DNA of 64,000 nucleotides from SCUB01 sp041918675 (GTDB lineage: Bacteria; Pseudomonadota; Alphaproteobacteria; Rhizobiales; Xanthobacteraceae): contig JAYRVF010000001.1 in NCBI GenBank assembly GCA_041918675.1, positions 1-64,000 of the forward strand. Reading direction: 5' to 3'. Positions 57,284 through 64,000 of the stretch are shown here, piece after piece. Under the pieces are notes generated by a model, which saw only the letters and a list, made by a program, of their open reading frames with translations, was not told the DNA's origin and did no database searches. Made by a program: the position numbers and the translations under genes. Position 1 is the stretch's first letter; each line of letters starts with the position of its first letter.

Positions 57284-60147
57284 GATTTTTTGCCGGCTGC
57301 CTTTCGCGGCGGCGACCCTGCCATGGATTTGGACGCAGCGCTCTTGGCCGGCGACTTCGCGGCCGACTTGGCGGCGGACTTCGCTGTCTGCTTCGACGCG
57401 GATTTGCCGGCGGAGGGGCGCGCCGTCTTGGCGGGCGCTTTCGCGGGCGGCTTCGCGCGCGTTTTGGCCGCCGGCGTTCCGTCTCCGGCGCGCGTCTTGG
57501 CCGTTCGCGACGCCGGCTTGACGGTTCCGGCGCCGTCGATGTCGAAGGGCGGCGCGGCGGATTCCTCGGCGGCGGTCGTCGACTTGCGAGCCTTCGGCCT
57601 CGCGGCTTTCGGCGCGGCGGATTTCTTCGCCTTCTTGCCGCCCTTGGCGGCGCGGGCGTCGATCAAGGCGGCGGCCTCGTCGAGCGTGATGGTGTCGGGC
57701 GACTTGTCGCCCGGCAGCGTCGCGTTCACGCCGTCATGGCTGACATAGGCGCCGTAACGACCCGATTTGACGGTGATGACGCCGCCGCGCGCGGGATGTT
57801 CGCCGAGCGCCTTTCCCGGGTCCGCGCCGAAACGTCCGCGCCGCGGACCCTTGGCCTGTTTCTCCGCGATCAGCGTGACGGCGCGATTGAGCCCGATGGT
57901 GAGCACGTCGTCGCCGGTTTCCAGGCTCGCGTAGGTCTTTTCATGTTGCACATAGGGACCGAAACGCCCGACGCCGGCCTTGATCGGCTGGCCGGTCTCG
58001 GGATGGCGGCCGACGACGCGCGGAAGCGACAACAGACCGAGCGCGGTCTCGAGCTCGATGTCGGCCGGCGACACGCCCTTGGGCAGGCTCGCGCGCTTCG
58101 GCTTCTCGCCGTCGCTGCCTTCGCCGAGCTGGAGATAGGGCCCGAAACGTCCGGCGCGCACGGTGACGTCGAACCCGGTTTCTGGGTCAGTGCCGAGCAC
58201 GCGCGTCGCGCTCTCGGCTTCGCCCCCCGCGGTCAGCGGGCGCGTGTAGCGGCATTCGGGATAATTGGTGCAGCCCACGAACGCGCCGAACTTGCCGATC
58301 TTGAGATTGAGGCGTCCGCCGGCGCAGCTCGGACATTGGCGCGGGTCGCCGCCGTCGGCGCGCGGCGGATAGATATGCGGCGCCAGCATCGCGTCGAGCG
58401 CGTCGAGCACCTCGGTCACGCGCAAATCCTTGATCTCGTCGACCGCGCCGATGAAGCCGCGCCAGAAATCATGGAGCACGTCGCGCCAGGCGATCTCGTT
58501 GTTGGAGATGCGATCGAGCTGTTCTTCGAGCGAGGCGGTGAAGTCGTATTCGACGTAATGGGCGAAGAAGTTTTCGAGGAAGGCGACGACGACGCGGCCC
58601 TTGTCCTCCGGCACCAGCCGCTTCTTGTCGAGCTTGACGTAGCTGCGGTCCTTGAGCACCTGCAGGATCGAGGCATAGGTCGAGGGCCGGCCGATGCCGA
58701 GCTCTTCCATGCGCTTGACGAGGGAGGCCTCCGAGAAGCGCGGCGGCGGTTCGGTGAAGTGCTGCGTCACGCTGAGATCGCGGCGCGTCAGCGGCTCGCC
58801 CGCGCCCATTTGCGGCAGGCGGCGGCTGTCCTCGTCCTCGCCGTCGTCGTCGCGGCCTTCCTGGTAGAGCGTGAGGAAGCCGTCGAATTTGATGACGGTG
58901 CCGCTGGCGCGCAGGTCGAGCGAGCGCGCGCCCGCTTGCGCGGTGATGTCGACGGTGGTGCGTTCGAGCTCGGCCGATTCCATCTGGCTCGCGATCGCGC
59001 GCAGCCAGATGAGCTCGTAGAGCTTGGCCTGCTCGGGATCGAGGTGGCGGCGCACGTCCTTCGGCCGGCGTCCCGGATCGGTCGGGCGGATCGCCTCGTG
59101 CGCTTCCTGCGCGTTCTTGGCCTTGGAGCTATAGCGCCGCGGCGCGTCCGGCACGTAGGGCTTGCCGTAATCCTTCTCGATGACGCGCCGCACGGCGTGG
59201 ATCGCTTCCTCGGCGATCTGCACGCCGTCGGTCCGCATATAGGTGATGAGGCCGACGGTCTCGCCGCCGATGTCGACGCCCTCATAGAGACGCTGCGCGA
59301 TGCGCATGGTGTGGGCGGGCGCGAAGCCGAGCTTGCGGCTGGCTTCCTGCTGCAGCGTCGAGGTGGTGAAGGGCGCGTACGGGTTGCGCCGCGCGGGCCT
59401 GGCCTCGACCGAGACGACGCTGTATCGCGCGGCGAGCAGGGCCGCCTTGAATGCTTCCGCTTCGGCGCCCGAGCCGATGTCGAGACGCTGGATCTTCTTG
59501 CCGTCGGCGCCGACGAGACGCGCCTCGAAGGTTTCGCCGCGCGGCGTGGCGAGCGTGGCGACGAGCGACCAGTATTCTCGGGCGACGAATTTCTCGATTT
59601 CGAGCTCGCGGTCGCAGACCAGCCTGAGCGCGACCGATTGCACGCGCCCGGCCGAGCGCGCGCCCGGCAATTTGCGCCAAAGCACCGGCGAGAGGGTGAA
59701 GCCGACGAGATAATCGAGCGCCCGGCGCGCCATATAGGCGTCGACCAGCGCCTGATCGATCCGGCGGGGATTGTTCATCGCCTCGGTGACGGCCTGCCGG
59801 GTGATGGCGTTAAAGACCACGCGCTCGACCGCCTGGCCCTTGAGCGCGTGCTTCTCCTTGAGCACTTCGAGCACGTGCCAGGAGATGGCTTCGCCCTCGC
59901 GATCGGGGTCGGTGGCGAGGATGAGCTTGTCGGCTCCCTTCACCGCGCGGGCGATGTCGGCGAGACGCTTGGCCGCCTTAGGATCGACTTCCCAAATCAT
60001 GTGGAAATCGGCGTCGGGATCGACCGACCCGTTCTTGGCCGGAAGGTCGCGGACATGGCCGAAAGAGGCCAGCACCTCGTAGGAGCCGCCCAGATATTTA
60101 TTGATCGTCTTGGCTTTCGCGGGCGACTCGACGACGACGATATTCAT
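57280..60147 (-). CDS. topA: DNA topoisomerase I
   Basis: This 955-residue type IA topoisomerase relaxes negatively supercoiled DNA. The Toprim domain (1-120) includes VVESPAKAKTINKYLG and ATDPDREGEAISWH. The active-site Tyr is in VGLITYMRTDG. One clear zinc-finger motif (CPSCAGGRLNLKIGKFGAF, then CTNYPEC) is followed by several degenerate Topo C repeats that lack Cys (for example VTVRAGRFGPYLQLGEG), and a tail of about 120 residues rich in Lys and Ala for DNA binding. It heads the topA-rnr-NUDIX set; dprA lies upstream. Confidence 0.95.
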   Translation of the reverse strand: MNIVVVESPAKAKTINKYLGGSYEVLASFGHVRDLPAKNGSVDPDADFHMIWEVDPKAAKRLADIARAVKGADKLILATDPDREGEAISWHVLEVLKEKHALKGQAVERVVFNAITRQAVTEAMNNPRRIDQALVDAYMARRALDYLVGFTLSPVLWRKLPGARSAGRVQSVALRLVCDRELEIEKFVAREYWSLVATLATPRGETFEARLVGADGKKIQRLDIGSGAEAEAFKAALLAARYSVVSVEARPARRNPYAPFTTSTLQQEASRKLGFAPAHTMRIAQRLYEGVDIGGETVGLITYMRTDGVQIAEEAIHAVRRVIEKDYGKPYVPDAPRRYSSKAKNAQEAHEAIRPTDPGRRPKDVRRHLDPEQAKLYELIWLRAIASQMESAELERTTVDITAQAGARSLDLRASGTVIKFDGFLTLYQEGRDDDGEDEDSRRLPQMGAGEPLTRRDLSVTQHFTEPPPRFSEASLVKRMEELGIGRPSTYASILQVLKDRSYVKLDKKRLVPEDKGRVVVAFLENFFAHYVEYDFTASLEEQLDRISNNEIAWRDVLHDFWRGFIGAVDEIKDLRVTEVLDALDAMLAPHIYPPRADGGDPRQCPSCAGGRLNLKIGKFGAFVGCTNYPECRYTRPLTAGGEAESATRVLGTDPETGFDVTVRAGRFGPYLQLGEGSDGEKPKRASLPKGVSPADIELETALGLLSLPRVVGRHPETGQPIKAGVGRFGPYVQHEKTYASLETGDDVLTIGLNRAVTLIAEKQAKGPRRGRFGADPGKALGEHPARGGVITVKSGRYGAYVSHDGVNATLPGDKSPDTITLDEAAALIDARAAKGGKKAKKSAAPKAARPKARKSTTAAEESAAPPFDIDGAGTVKPASRTAKTRAGDGTPAAKTRAKPPAKAPAKTARPSAGKSASKQTAKSAAKSAAKSPAKSAASKSMAGSPPRKAAGKKS

Positions 60148-60216
60148 GTTTTTCCAATGGCTTATTATGTTTTTCGGGGATGCGAAAATCGAGTTCGGCC
60201 CCGTCGCGTTGGCCGG

Positions 60217-60245
60217 AACATGGGTAAAGCCGGCCCTCCTGTCAA
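60217..60245 (-). promoter_or_regulatory. candidate topA promoter
   Basis: On the minus strand TTGACA (60245-60240) and CATGTT (60222-60217) are 17 bp apart, 70 bp before the topA start codon. The -35 is perfect, the -10 weak. Confidence 0.4.
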
Positions 60246-60293
60246 TTCGCGGTGTGTGCCCGTAGCGATTGACGGCATGTCAAAAAAGGGGAA

Positions 60294-60322
60294 TTGAAAA
60301 GAAATTCTATCGCTAGTATACA
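60294..60322 (+). promoter_or_regulatory. sigma-70 promoter reading toward the small gene at 60439
   Basis: TTGAAA (60294-60299) and TATACA (60317-60322) are separated by 17 bp, close to the consensus. It lies in an unusually AT-rich stretch of the gap between topA and the small plus-strand gene. Confidence 0.6.
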
Positions 60323-60438
60323 CGCGCAATAGTGGTGCTTATGCACAATTGATCCAATTAATATATGCTTCTCCCGCAATTTCGGCAGGTGCCGTTGTGA
60401 AAAGAACCGCTCCGCTGGTCGGCCAGGACGGACCTCGG

Positions 60439-60627
60439 ATGGCCGAGCAGCCATTGATCGAGAGCGACGAAACCGCGTCCTATGTCGCGGCGCTTTCCGG
60501 CGAACTCTCGCGCCTGTGCCGGCTGCAGGGACTCGAAATGCTCGCCTATCTCCTTGAAATGGCTCAGCTTGAGGCCCAGCAGGTGGTTCAGCGTCACCGC
60601 GACGGCGTGCTTCAGGGCAAGCGTTGA
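60439..60627 (+). CDS. small conserved helical protein of unknown function
   Basis: This 62-residue protein begins MAEQPLIESDETASYVAALS and continues with GELSRLCRLQGLEMLAYLLEM, then AQLEAQQVVQRH. It is predicted to be all helical. Similar short proteins are, from memory, common in Hyphomicrobiales but have no known role. A clear promoter lies about 110 bp upstream and AGGACGGACC precedes the ATG. Longer in-frame starts (60349 or the GTG at 60397) are possible. It converges on dprA. Confidence 0.65.
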   Translation: MAEQPLIESDETASYVAALSGELSRLCRLQGLEMLAYLLEMAQLEAQQVVQRHRDGVLQGKR

Positions 60628-60748
60628 GAACCGGGTAGCCGCGGCGCGAGACCGGGCATCCTTCGCCGGTCCGTCGAACTTTTTGCATCCGGTAGCGCGC
60701 GCTCCCGCGACGGGTTCGTCGGCGGCGGCGCCTGCGTTTGGTTCGGCT

Positions 60749-61870
60749 TCACATTCGCAGCGAAATCAGCCCGCCGCCATGGCGTTCGAGCCGGCCGGCA
60801 AGTTCGAGTTCCAGCAAAACCGTGCGCGTGATCGCCGGCGACACGCCGGAAAGGCGGATGATGTCGTCGATCGACAGCGGCGCCGGGCCGAGCAAGTCGA
60901 TGATTCGCGCGCGGTCGCCCGCAGCCGGCTCCGGGATCGTGCCGGACTTCCGCTCGGGTTCGGCGATCGGCGTATCGAAAGGCTGGTCGAGGATCGGGCC
61001 GATGACATCGATGATGTCGGCGGCCTTGGTCACCAGCGTCGCGCCCTGGCGGATGAGGTCGTTGGTGCCGGCCGCGCGCGGGTCGAGCGGCGAACCGGGA
61101 ACGGCGAAGACCTCGCGGCCCTGTTCGCCGGCAATGCGTGCTGTGATGAGCGAGCCGGACCGATGCGCGGCCTCCACCACCACGACGCCGAGCGAGGCGC
61201 CCGAGATCAGCCGGTTCCGGCGCGGAAAATCGCGACCGCGCGCCTCGTGGCCCATCGGCATTTCCGAAATCGCCGCGCCGCGTTGGTCGAGGATGGCGGC
61301 GAGCAGGCTTTCGTGTTCGGGCGGATAGATGCGATCGTGGCCGGCGGCGAGCACGGCGATGGTGCCGGTCGTCAGGCTCGCGCGATGGACGGCGGCGTCG
61401 ATGCCGCGGGCAAGCCCCGAAATGGTGACAAGGCCCGCCCGTCCGATATCGGCGGCGAGCCGCTCGGCGAATTTCATGCCCGCGCCCGAGGCGTTGCGCG
61501 AGCCGACCAGCGCGATCGCGGGCGATGCCAGACATTCCGCCGATCCGCGCACGGCCAGCAAGGGAGGGGCGTCGTCGATCATCGCCAGGCGGGGCGGGTA
61601 GCCGTGTTCGCCGGCGGCGAGATATTCCACGCCGAGCCGCGCCGCGGCCGCGAGTTCCCGCTCGGCCTGTTCCAGCGAGCAGACGCGCACCGCGCGCGCC
61701 GCGCCGCCGCGCCGGGCGAATTCCGGGAGCGCCGCGAGCGCCGCGCTCGCGCTGCCGCAATGATTGATAAGCATCCGGAAGGTGCGGGGTCCGACCCGTT
61801 CGCTGCGGATCAATCGCAGCCAGTCGATCCGCTGGCGGTCGGTGAGGCTGCGTACGCGTTGCTGCTCCAC
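60749..61870 (-). CDS. dprA: DNA processing protein DprA
   Basis: This 373-residue protein protects incoming single-stranded DNA and loads RecA during natural transformation. An N-terminal SAM-like domain (LTDRQRIDWLRLIRSERVGP) is followed by the Rossmann fold with IALVGSRNASGAGMKFAERL and GLARGIDAAVHRASL, ending in ALVVEAAHRSGSLITAR-type VVVVEAAHRSGSLITAR. A C-terminal winged helix (about 305-373) resembles the DML1/MarR-like DprA tail. It starts 31 bp downstream of plsY, likely in one operon. Presence of dprA does not by itself show competence. Confidence 0.94.
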   Translation of the reverse strand: MEQQRVRSLTDRQRIDWLRLIRSERVGPRTFRMLINHCGSASAALAALPEFARRGGAARAVRVCSLEQAERELAAAARLGVEYLAAGEHGYPPRLAMIDDAPPLLAVRGSAECLASPAIALVGSRNASGAGMKFAERLAADIGRAGLVTISGLARGIDAAVHRASLTTGTIAVLAAGHDRIYPPEHESLLAAILDQRGAAISEMPMGHEARGRDFPRRNRLISGASLGVVVVEAAHRSGSLITARIAGEQGREVFAVPGSPLDPRAAGTNDLIRQGATLVTKAADIIDVIGPILDQPFDTPIAEPERKSGTIPEPAAGDRARIIDLLGPAPLSIDDIIRLSGVSPAITRTVLLELELAGRLERHGGGLISLRM

Positions 61871-61901
61871 GGCGTCCTCGCGGCGTTCGATGTCGTGGCG
61901 A

Positions 61902-62492
61902 TCAGGAATCGCGGTCGATGCGGGGTTCGGTGCCGCCTAACAGGCGCTTGATGTTGGCGCGGTGCATGAACCACAACAGCGCGGTCATGAAGGCGAGGAG
62001 CGCGGCGAGGGAGGCGTTGCCCCGCCACCAGACGAACAGCGGCGCGGCAAGGCTCGCTGTCAGCGCGGCGAGCGAGGACAGTCGCATCGCCGCCGCCATC
62101 GCGAGCCAGACGCCGGCGAAGACCAGCGCCGCCGGCCAGCTAAGTCCGAGCGCGACGCCGATATAGGTCGCGACTCCCTTGCCGCCCTTGAACTGTAGCC
62201 ACAACGGAAAGAGGTGGCCCAGAAACGCGCCGACCCCGGCGGCCATGGCCGCTTCGGCGCCATAGAAGCCGCCGATCAGGACGGCCGCCGTTCCCTTGAG
62301 CATGTCGCCGGCGAGCGTCAGCGCGGCGAGGCCCTTGTTGCCGGTGCGCAGCACGTTGGTCGCGCCGATATTGCCCGAGCCGATGGTGCGCGGATCGCGC
62401 GCGCCGTAAAGGCGCGTGACAATCAATCCGAATGGGATCGAGCCGAGCAGATAGCCGAGGACGAAGGAGGAGGGCAGGATGAGGGGCGACAT
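61902..62492 (-). CDS. plsY: glycerol-3-phosphate acyltransferase PlsY
   Basis: This 196-residue inner-membrane enzyme transfers acyl from acyl-phosphate to glycerol-3-phosphate, the first step of phospholipid synthesis. About five hydrophobic helices are visible. The three conserved loops are GSGNIGATNVLR, LWLQFKGGKGVATYIG and the C-terminal NIKRLLGGTEPR. Length and order are normal. It lies between pyrC' and dprA on the minus strand, as in many alphaproteobacteria. Confidence 0.95.
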   Translation of the reverse strand: MSPLILPSSFVLGYLLGSIPFGLIVTRLYGARDPRTIGSGNIGATNVLRTGNKGLAALTLAGDMLKGTAAVLIGGFYGAEAAMAAGVGAFLGHLFPLWLQFKGGKGVATYIGVALGLSWPAALVFAGVWLAMAAAMRLSSLAALTASLAAPLFVWWRGNASLAALLAFMTALLWFMHRANIKRLLGGTEPRIDRDS

Positions 62493-62537
62493 GGCGGATC
62501 GGTCCGTGGCGCGGTCGCGGCGGTGAGGAAGTGGCGC

Positions 62538-62594
62538 TACCCCCTCCTTTATCCTCTCCCTTTCAAGACGAGGAAAGAGGAAAGGTAAGGGGCA
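62538..62594. repeat. imperfect inverted repeat between pyrC' and plsY
   Basis: A pyrimidine-rich arm (CCCCTCCTTTATCCTCTCCC, 62541-62560) faces a purine-rich arm (GAGGAAAGAGGAAAGGTAAG, 62570-62589). The arms pair imperfectly and could form an RNA hairpin. Pyrimidine/purine dyads like this recur in GC-rich alphaproteobacterial intergenic DNA. The rest of 62493-62694 shows nothing. Confidence 0.35.
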
Positions 62595-62694
62595 TGCGCG
62601 CCGCCGCGCCGGAACTTTTCACGGTCCGCCCGAAAGGAGGGTTCAGCGAGGGGCCCAGCTCATTTGCGCGAAAGGCGAACGCCGCCGGCTTCGT

Positions 62695-63996
62695 CTACAC
62701 CCGCTCGAACACGGTGCGGCCGGCGACGATCGTGCGCACGGCGCGGCCGGTGAACTTCGCCTCGTCGAAGGGCGTGTTCTTGCATTTCGATTTCAGGTCG
62801 GCGGGGTCGAGCACCCATGGCGCGTCGAGATCGATGACGACGATGTCGGCGGGCGCGCCGGGCTTGAGCGTGCCGGCCGGAATGCCGAGAAGCTCGGCAG
62901 GCCGCGTCGACATGGCGCGAATGAGCGCCGTCAGTTTGACCTCGTCATTGTGGACGAGGCGCAGGCCGGCGGCGAGCATGGTTTCGAGACCGACCGCGCC
63001 GGGCGCGGCCTCGGCGAAGGGCAGGCGCTTGGTCTCCACGTCCTGCGGATTGTGATCCGACATCAGCACGTCGATCAGGCCCGCGCCGACCGCCTCGATC
63101 ATCGCGACGCGATCGTCCTCGGCGCGCAGCGGCGGACAGGTCTTCAGGAAGGTCCGATAGGGGCCGATGTCGTTTTCGTTGAGCGAAACGTGATTGATCG
63201 AGGTCGAGGCGCTGACCATGAGGCCGGCGTCGCGCGCGCGGGCGAGGATGTCGAGCGACTCGCGGCAGGTGAGCGAGGCGGCGTGATAGCGCCCGCCCGT
63301 CAGCGCGACGAGGCGCGTATCGCGCTCGAGCATCACGGCCTCGGCCGCGCAAGGTACGCCGTGCAGGCCGAGCCGCGCGGCATATTCGCCCTCGTTCATG
63401 ACGCCGTCGCCGACCAGGCTCGGATCCTCGGTGTGGTGAACGATGAGGGCGTCGAAATCGCGCGCGTAGGTCAGCGCGCGGCGCATCACCTGCGCGTTGA
63501 CGACGCTCTTGTCGGCGTCGGTGAAGGCGACGGCGCCGGCCGCCTTGAGGAGGCCGATCTCGGTCATTTCCTCGCCGGCGAGTCCCTTGGTCAGCGCGGC
63601 CATCGGATGAATGTTGACGATCGCGGTGTCGCGCGCGCGCCGCAGCACGAAATCCACGGTCGCGGAATTGTCGATCGCCGGCTTGGTGTTGGGCTGGCAG
63701 ATGATGGTGGTGATGCCGCCGGCGGCGGCGGCCTGGCTCGCGGAGGCGAAGGTCTCGCGGTAGCTCGCGCCCGGTTCGCCGACGAAGGCGCGCATGTCGA
63801 CGAGGCCGGGGGCGACGACCTTGCCGGCGCAATTGACGATCTCGGTGCCCTCGGGAACGCCGGCCGCGCCGATGCCGCGCCGCGCGTCGCGGATGGCGCC
63901 ATCGACGATCAGAACGTCGCCGGGCCCGTCGAGATCGCGCGAGGGATCGATCAGGCGGGCGTTGGCGAGCAGGATCGGGCGTCGGTCGCTCAGCAT
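62695..63996 (-). CDS. dihydroorotase-like protein PyrC' (probably non-catalytic)
   Basis: This is a 433-residue protein of the long dihydroorotase group (TIGR00857). The usual metal-binding sequence DxHxH is replaced: here APGLVDMRAFVGEPGASYRET contains no His. Later parts are conserved (FTDADKSVVNAQVMRRAL, HHTEDPSL, LMSDHNPQDVE). Such His-deficient homologues (PyrC'/PyrX) support assembly of aspartate carbamoyltransferase in Pseudomonas and are encoded next to pyrB. pyrB would be expected just beyond the window edge at 64000. An active dihydroorotase must be encoded elsewhere. It leads the leftward pyrC'-plsY-dprA block. Confidence 0.88.
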   Translation of the reverse strand: MLSDRRPILLANARLIDPSRDLDGPGDVLIVDGAIRDARRGIGAAGVPEGTEIVNCAGKVVAPGLVDMRAFVGEPGASYRETFASASQAAAAGGITTIICQPNTKPAIDNSATVDFVLRRARDTAIVNIHPMAALTKGLAGEEMTEIGLLKAAGAVAFTDADKSVVNAQVMRRALTYARDFDALIVHHTEDPSLVGDGVMNEGEYAARLGLHGVPCAAEAVMLERDTRLVALTGGRYHAASLTCRESLDILARARDAGLMVSASTSINHVSLNENDIGPYRTFLKTCPPLRAEDDRVAMIEAVGAGLIDVLMSDHNPQDVETKRLPFAEAAPGAVGLETMLAAGLRLVHNDEVKLTALIRAMSTRPAELLGIPAGTLKPGAPADIVVIDLDAPWVLDPADLKSKCKNTPFDEAKFTGRAVRTIVAGRTVFERV

Positions 63997-64000
63997 GGGG

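Noticed and set aside
57256..60297. A 1013-residue open frame on the plus strand over topA
   Set aside because: It is antisense to topA; the translation is Arg/Gly/His/Asp-rich without any domain, as expected for the opposite strand of a GC-rich gene.
1..64000. CRISPR arrays, tRNA or rRNA genes
   Set aside because: No regularly spaced direct repeats of 25-40 bp and no recognisable cloverleaf or rRNA sequences were seen in the gaps; short tRNAs could be missed without a covariance-model scan.

Overview
The window looks like chromosome of a GC-rich alphaproteobacterium of the Hyphomicrobiales (Rhizobiales) type. The lineage call rests on mipZ, adjacent divK and pleD, an EipB-like periplasmic protein, DUF1489 and DUF3572 proteins, ClpS-ClpA, a phasin, and the gene order pyrC'-plsY-dprA-topA-rnr-NUDIX. 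Genes for anaerobic aromatic catabolism suggest a metabolically versatile, facultatively anaerobic organism, perhaps a purple non-sulfur bacterium. The genus cannot be fixed from the sequence alone.

Region 1 (1-9514) is the edge of an anaerobic aromatic degradation island. It holds the 3' end of a ring-hydrolase gene of the benzoyl-CoA pathway, a 2[4Fe-4S] ferredoxin, the three subunits of 4-hydroxybenzoyl-CoA reductase (hcrCAB), a divergent aryl-CoA ligase, and a 993-residue electron-transfer fusion (NfnA-NfnB plus zinc-ribbon and rubrerythrin-like domains). Together they would activate 4-hydroxybenzoate, remove its hydroxyl group, supply reduced ferredoxin and process the ring product. An FNR-like site lies between hcrC and the ligase gene.

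Region 2 (10192-31680) is mostly housekeeping and small conserved genes: a SET-domain protein with a histone-H1-like tail, membrane and acetyltransferase proteins, a PilZ protein, an MT-A70 methyltransferase, a polysaccharide deacetylase, MgtE, an orphan HTH protein next to a consensus CtrA box, an aldo/keto reductase, YdcF, GST and YidB proteins, an OmpA-family protein, panC, mipZ followed by a VWA and a DnaJ gene, a SPOR-tailed D-Ala-D-Ala carboxypeptidase, and a phasin with its own promoter and terminator.

Region 3 (31723-39825) consists of two paralogous TadG-like von Willebrand proteins separated by an approximately 5-kb composite element. The element is bounded by two directly oriented copies of one IS3-family sequence, one full length with a frameshifted transposase and one reduced to 196 bp. 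It carries a class A-like beta-lactamase with an unusual omega loop and an exported amidohydrolase. Matching 15-bp repeats flank both outer ends, so the element entered a pre-existing repeat array.

Region 4 (40401-64000) is core genome: clpS-clpA, a rhodanese, azlCD behind a 12-bp tandem repeat, HIT, FemAB-like, GDPD and RidA genes, eipB, dinB with DUF3572, divK-pleD with a glycosyltransferase, rpmG, and the leftward block pyrC'-plsY-dprA-topA-rnr-NUDIX. No tRNA, rRNA or CRISPR array was recognised.
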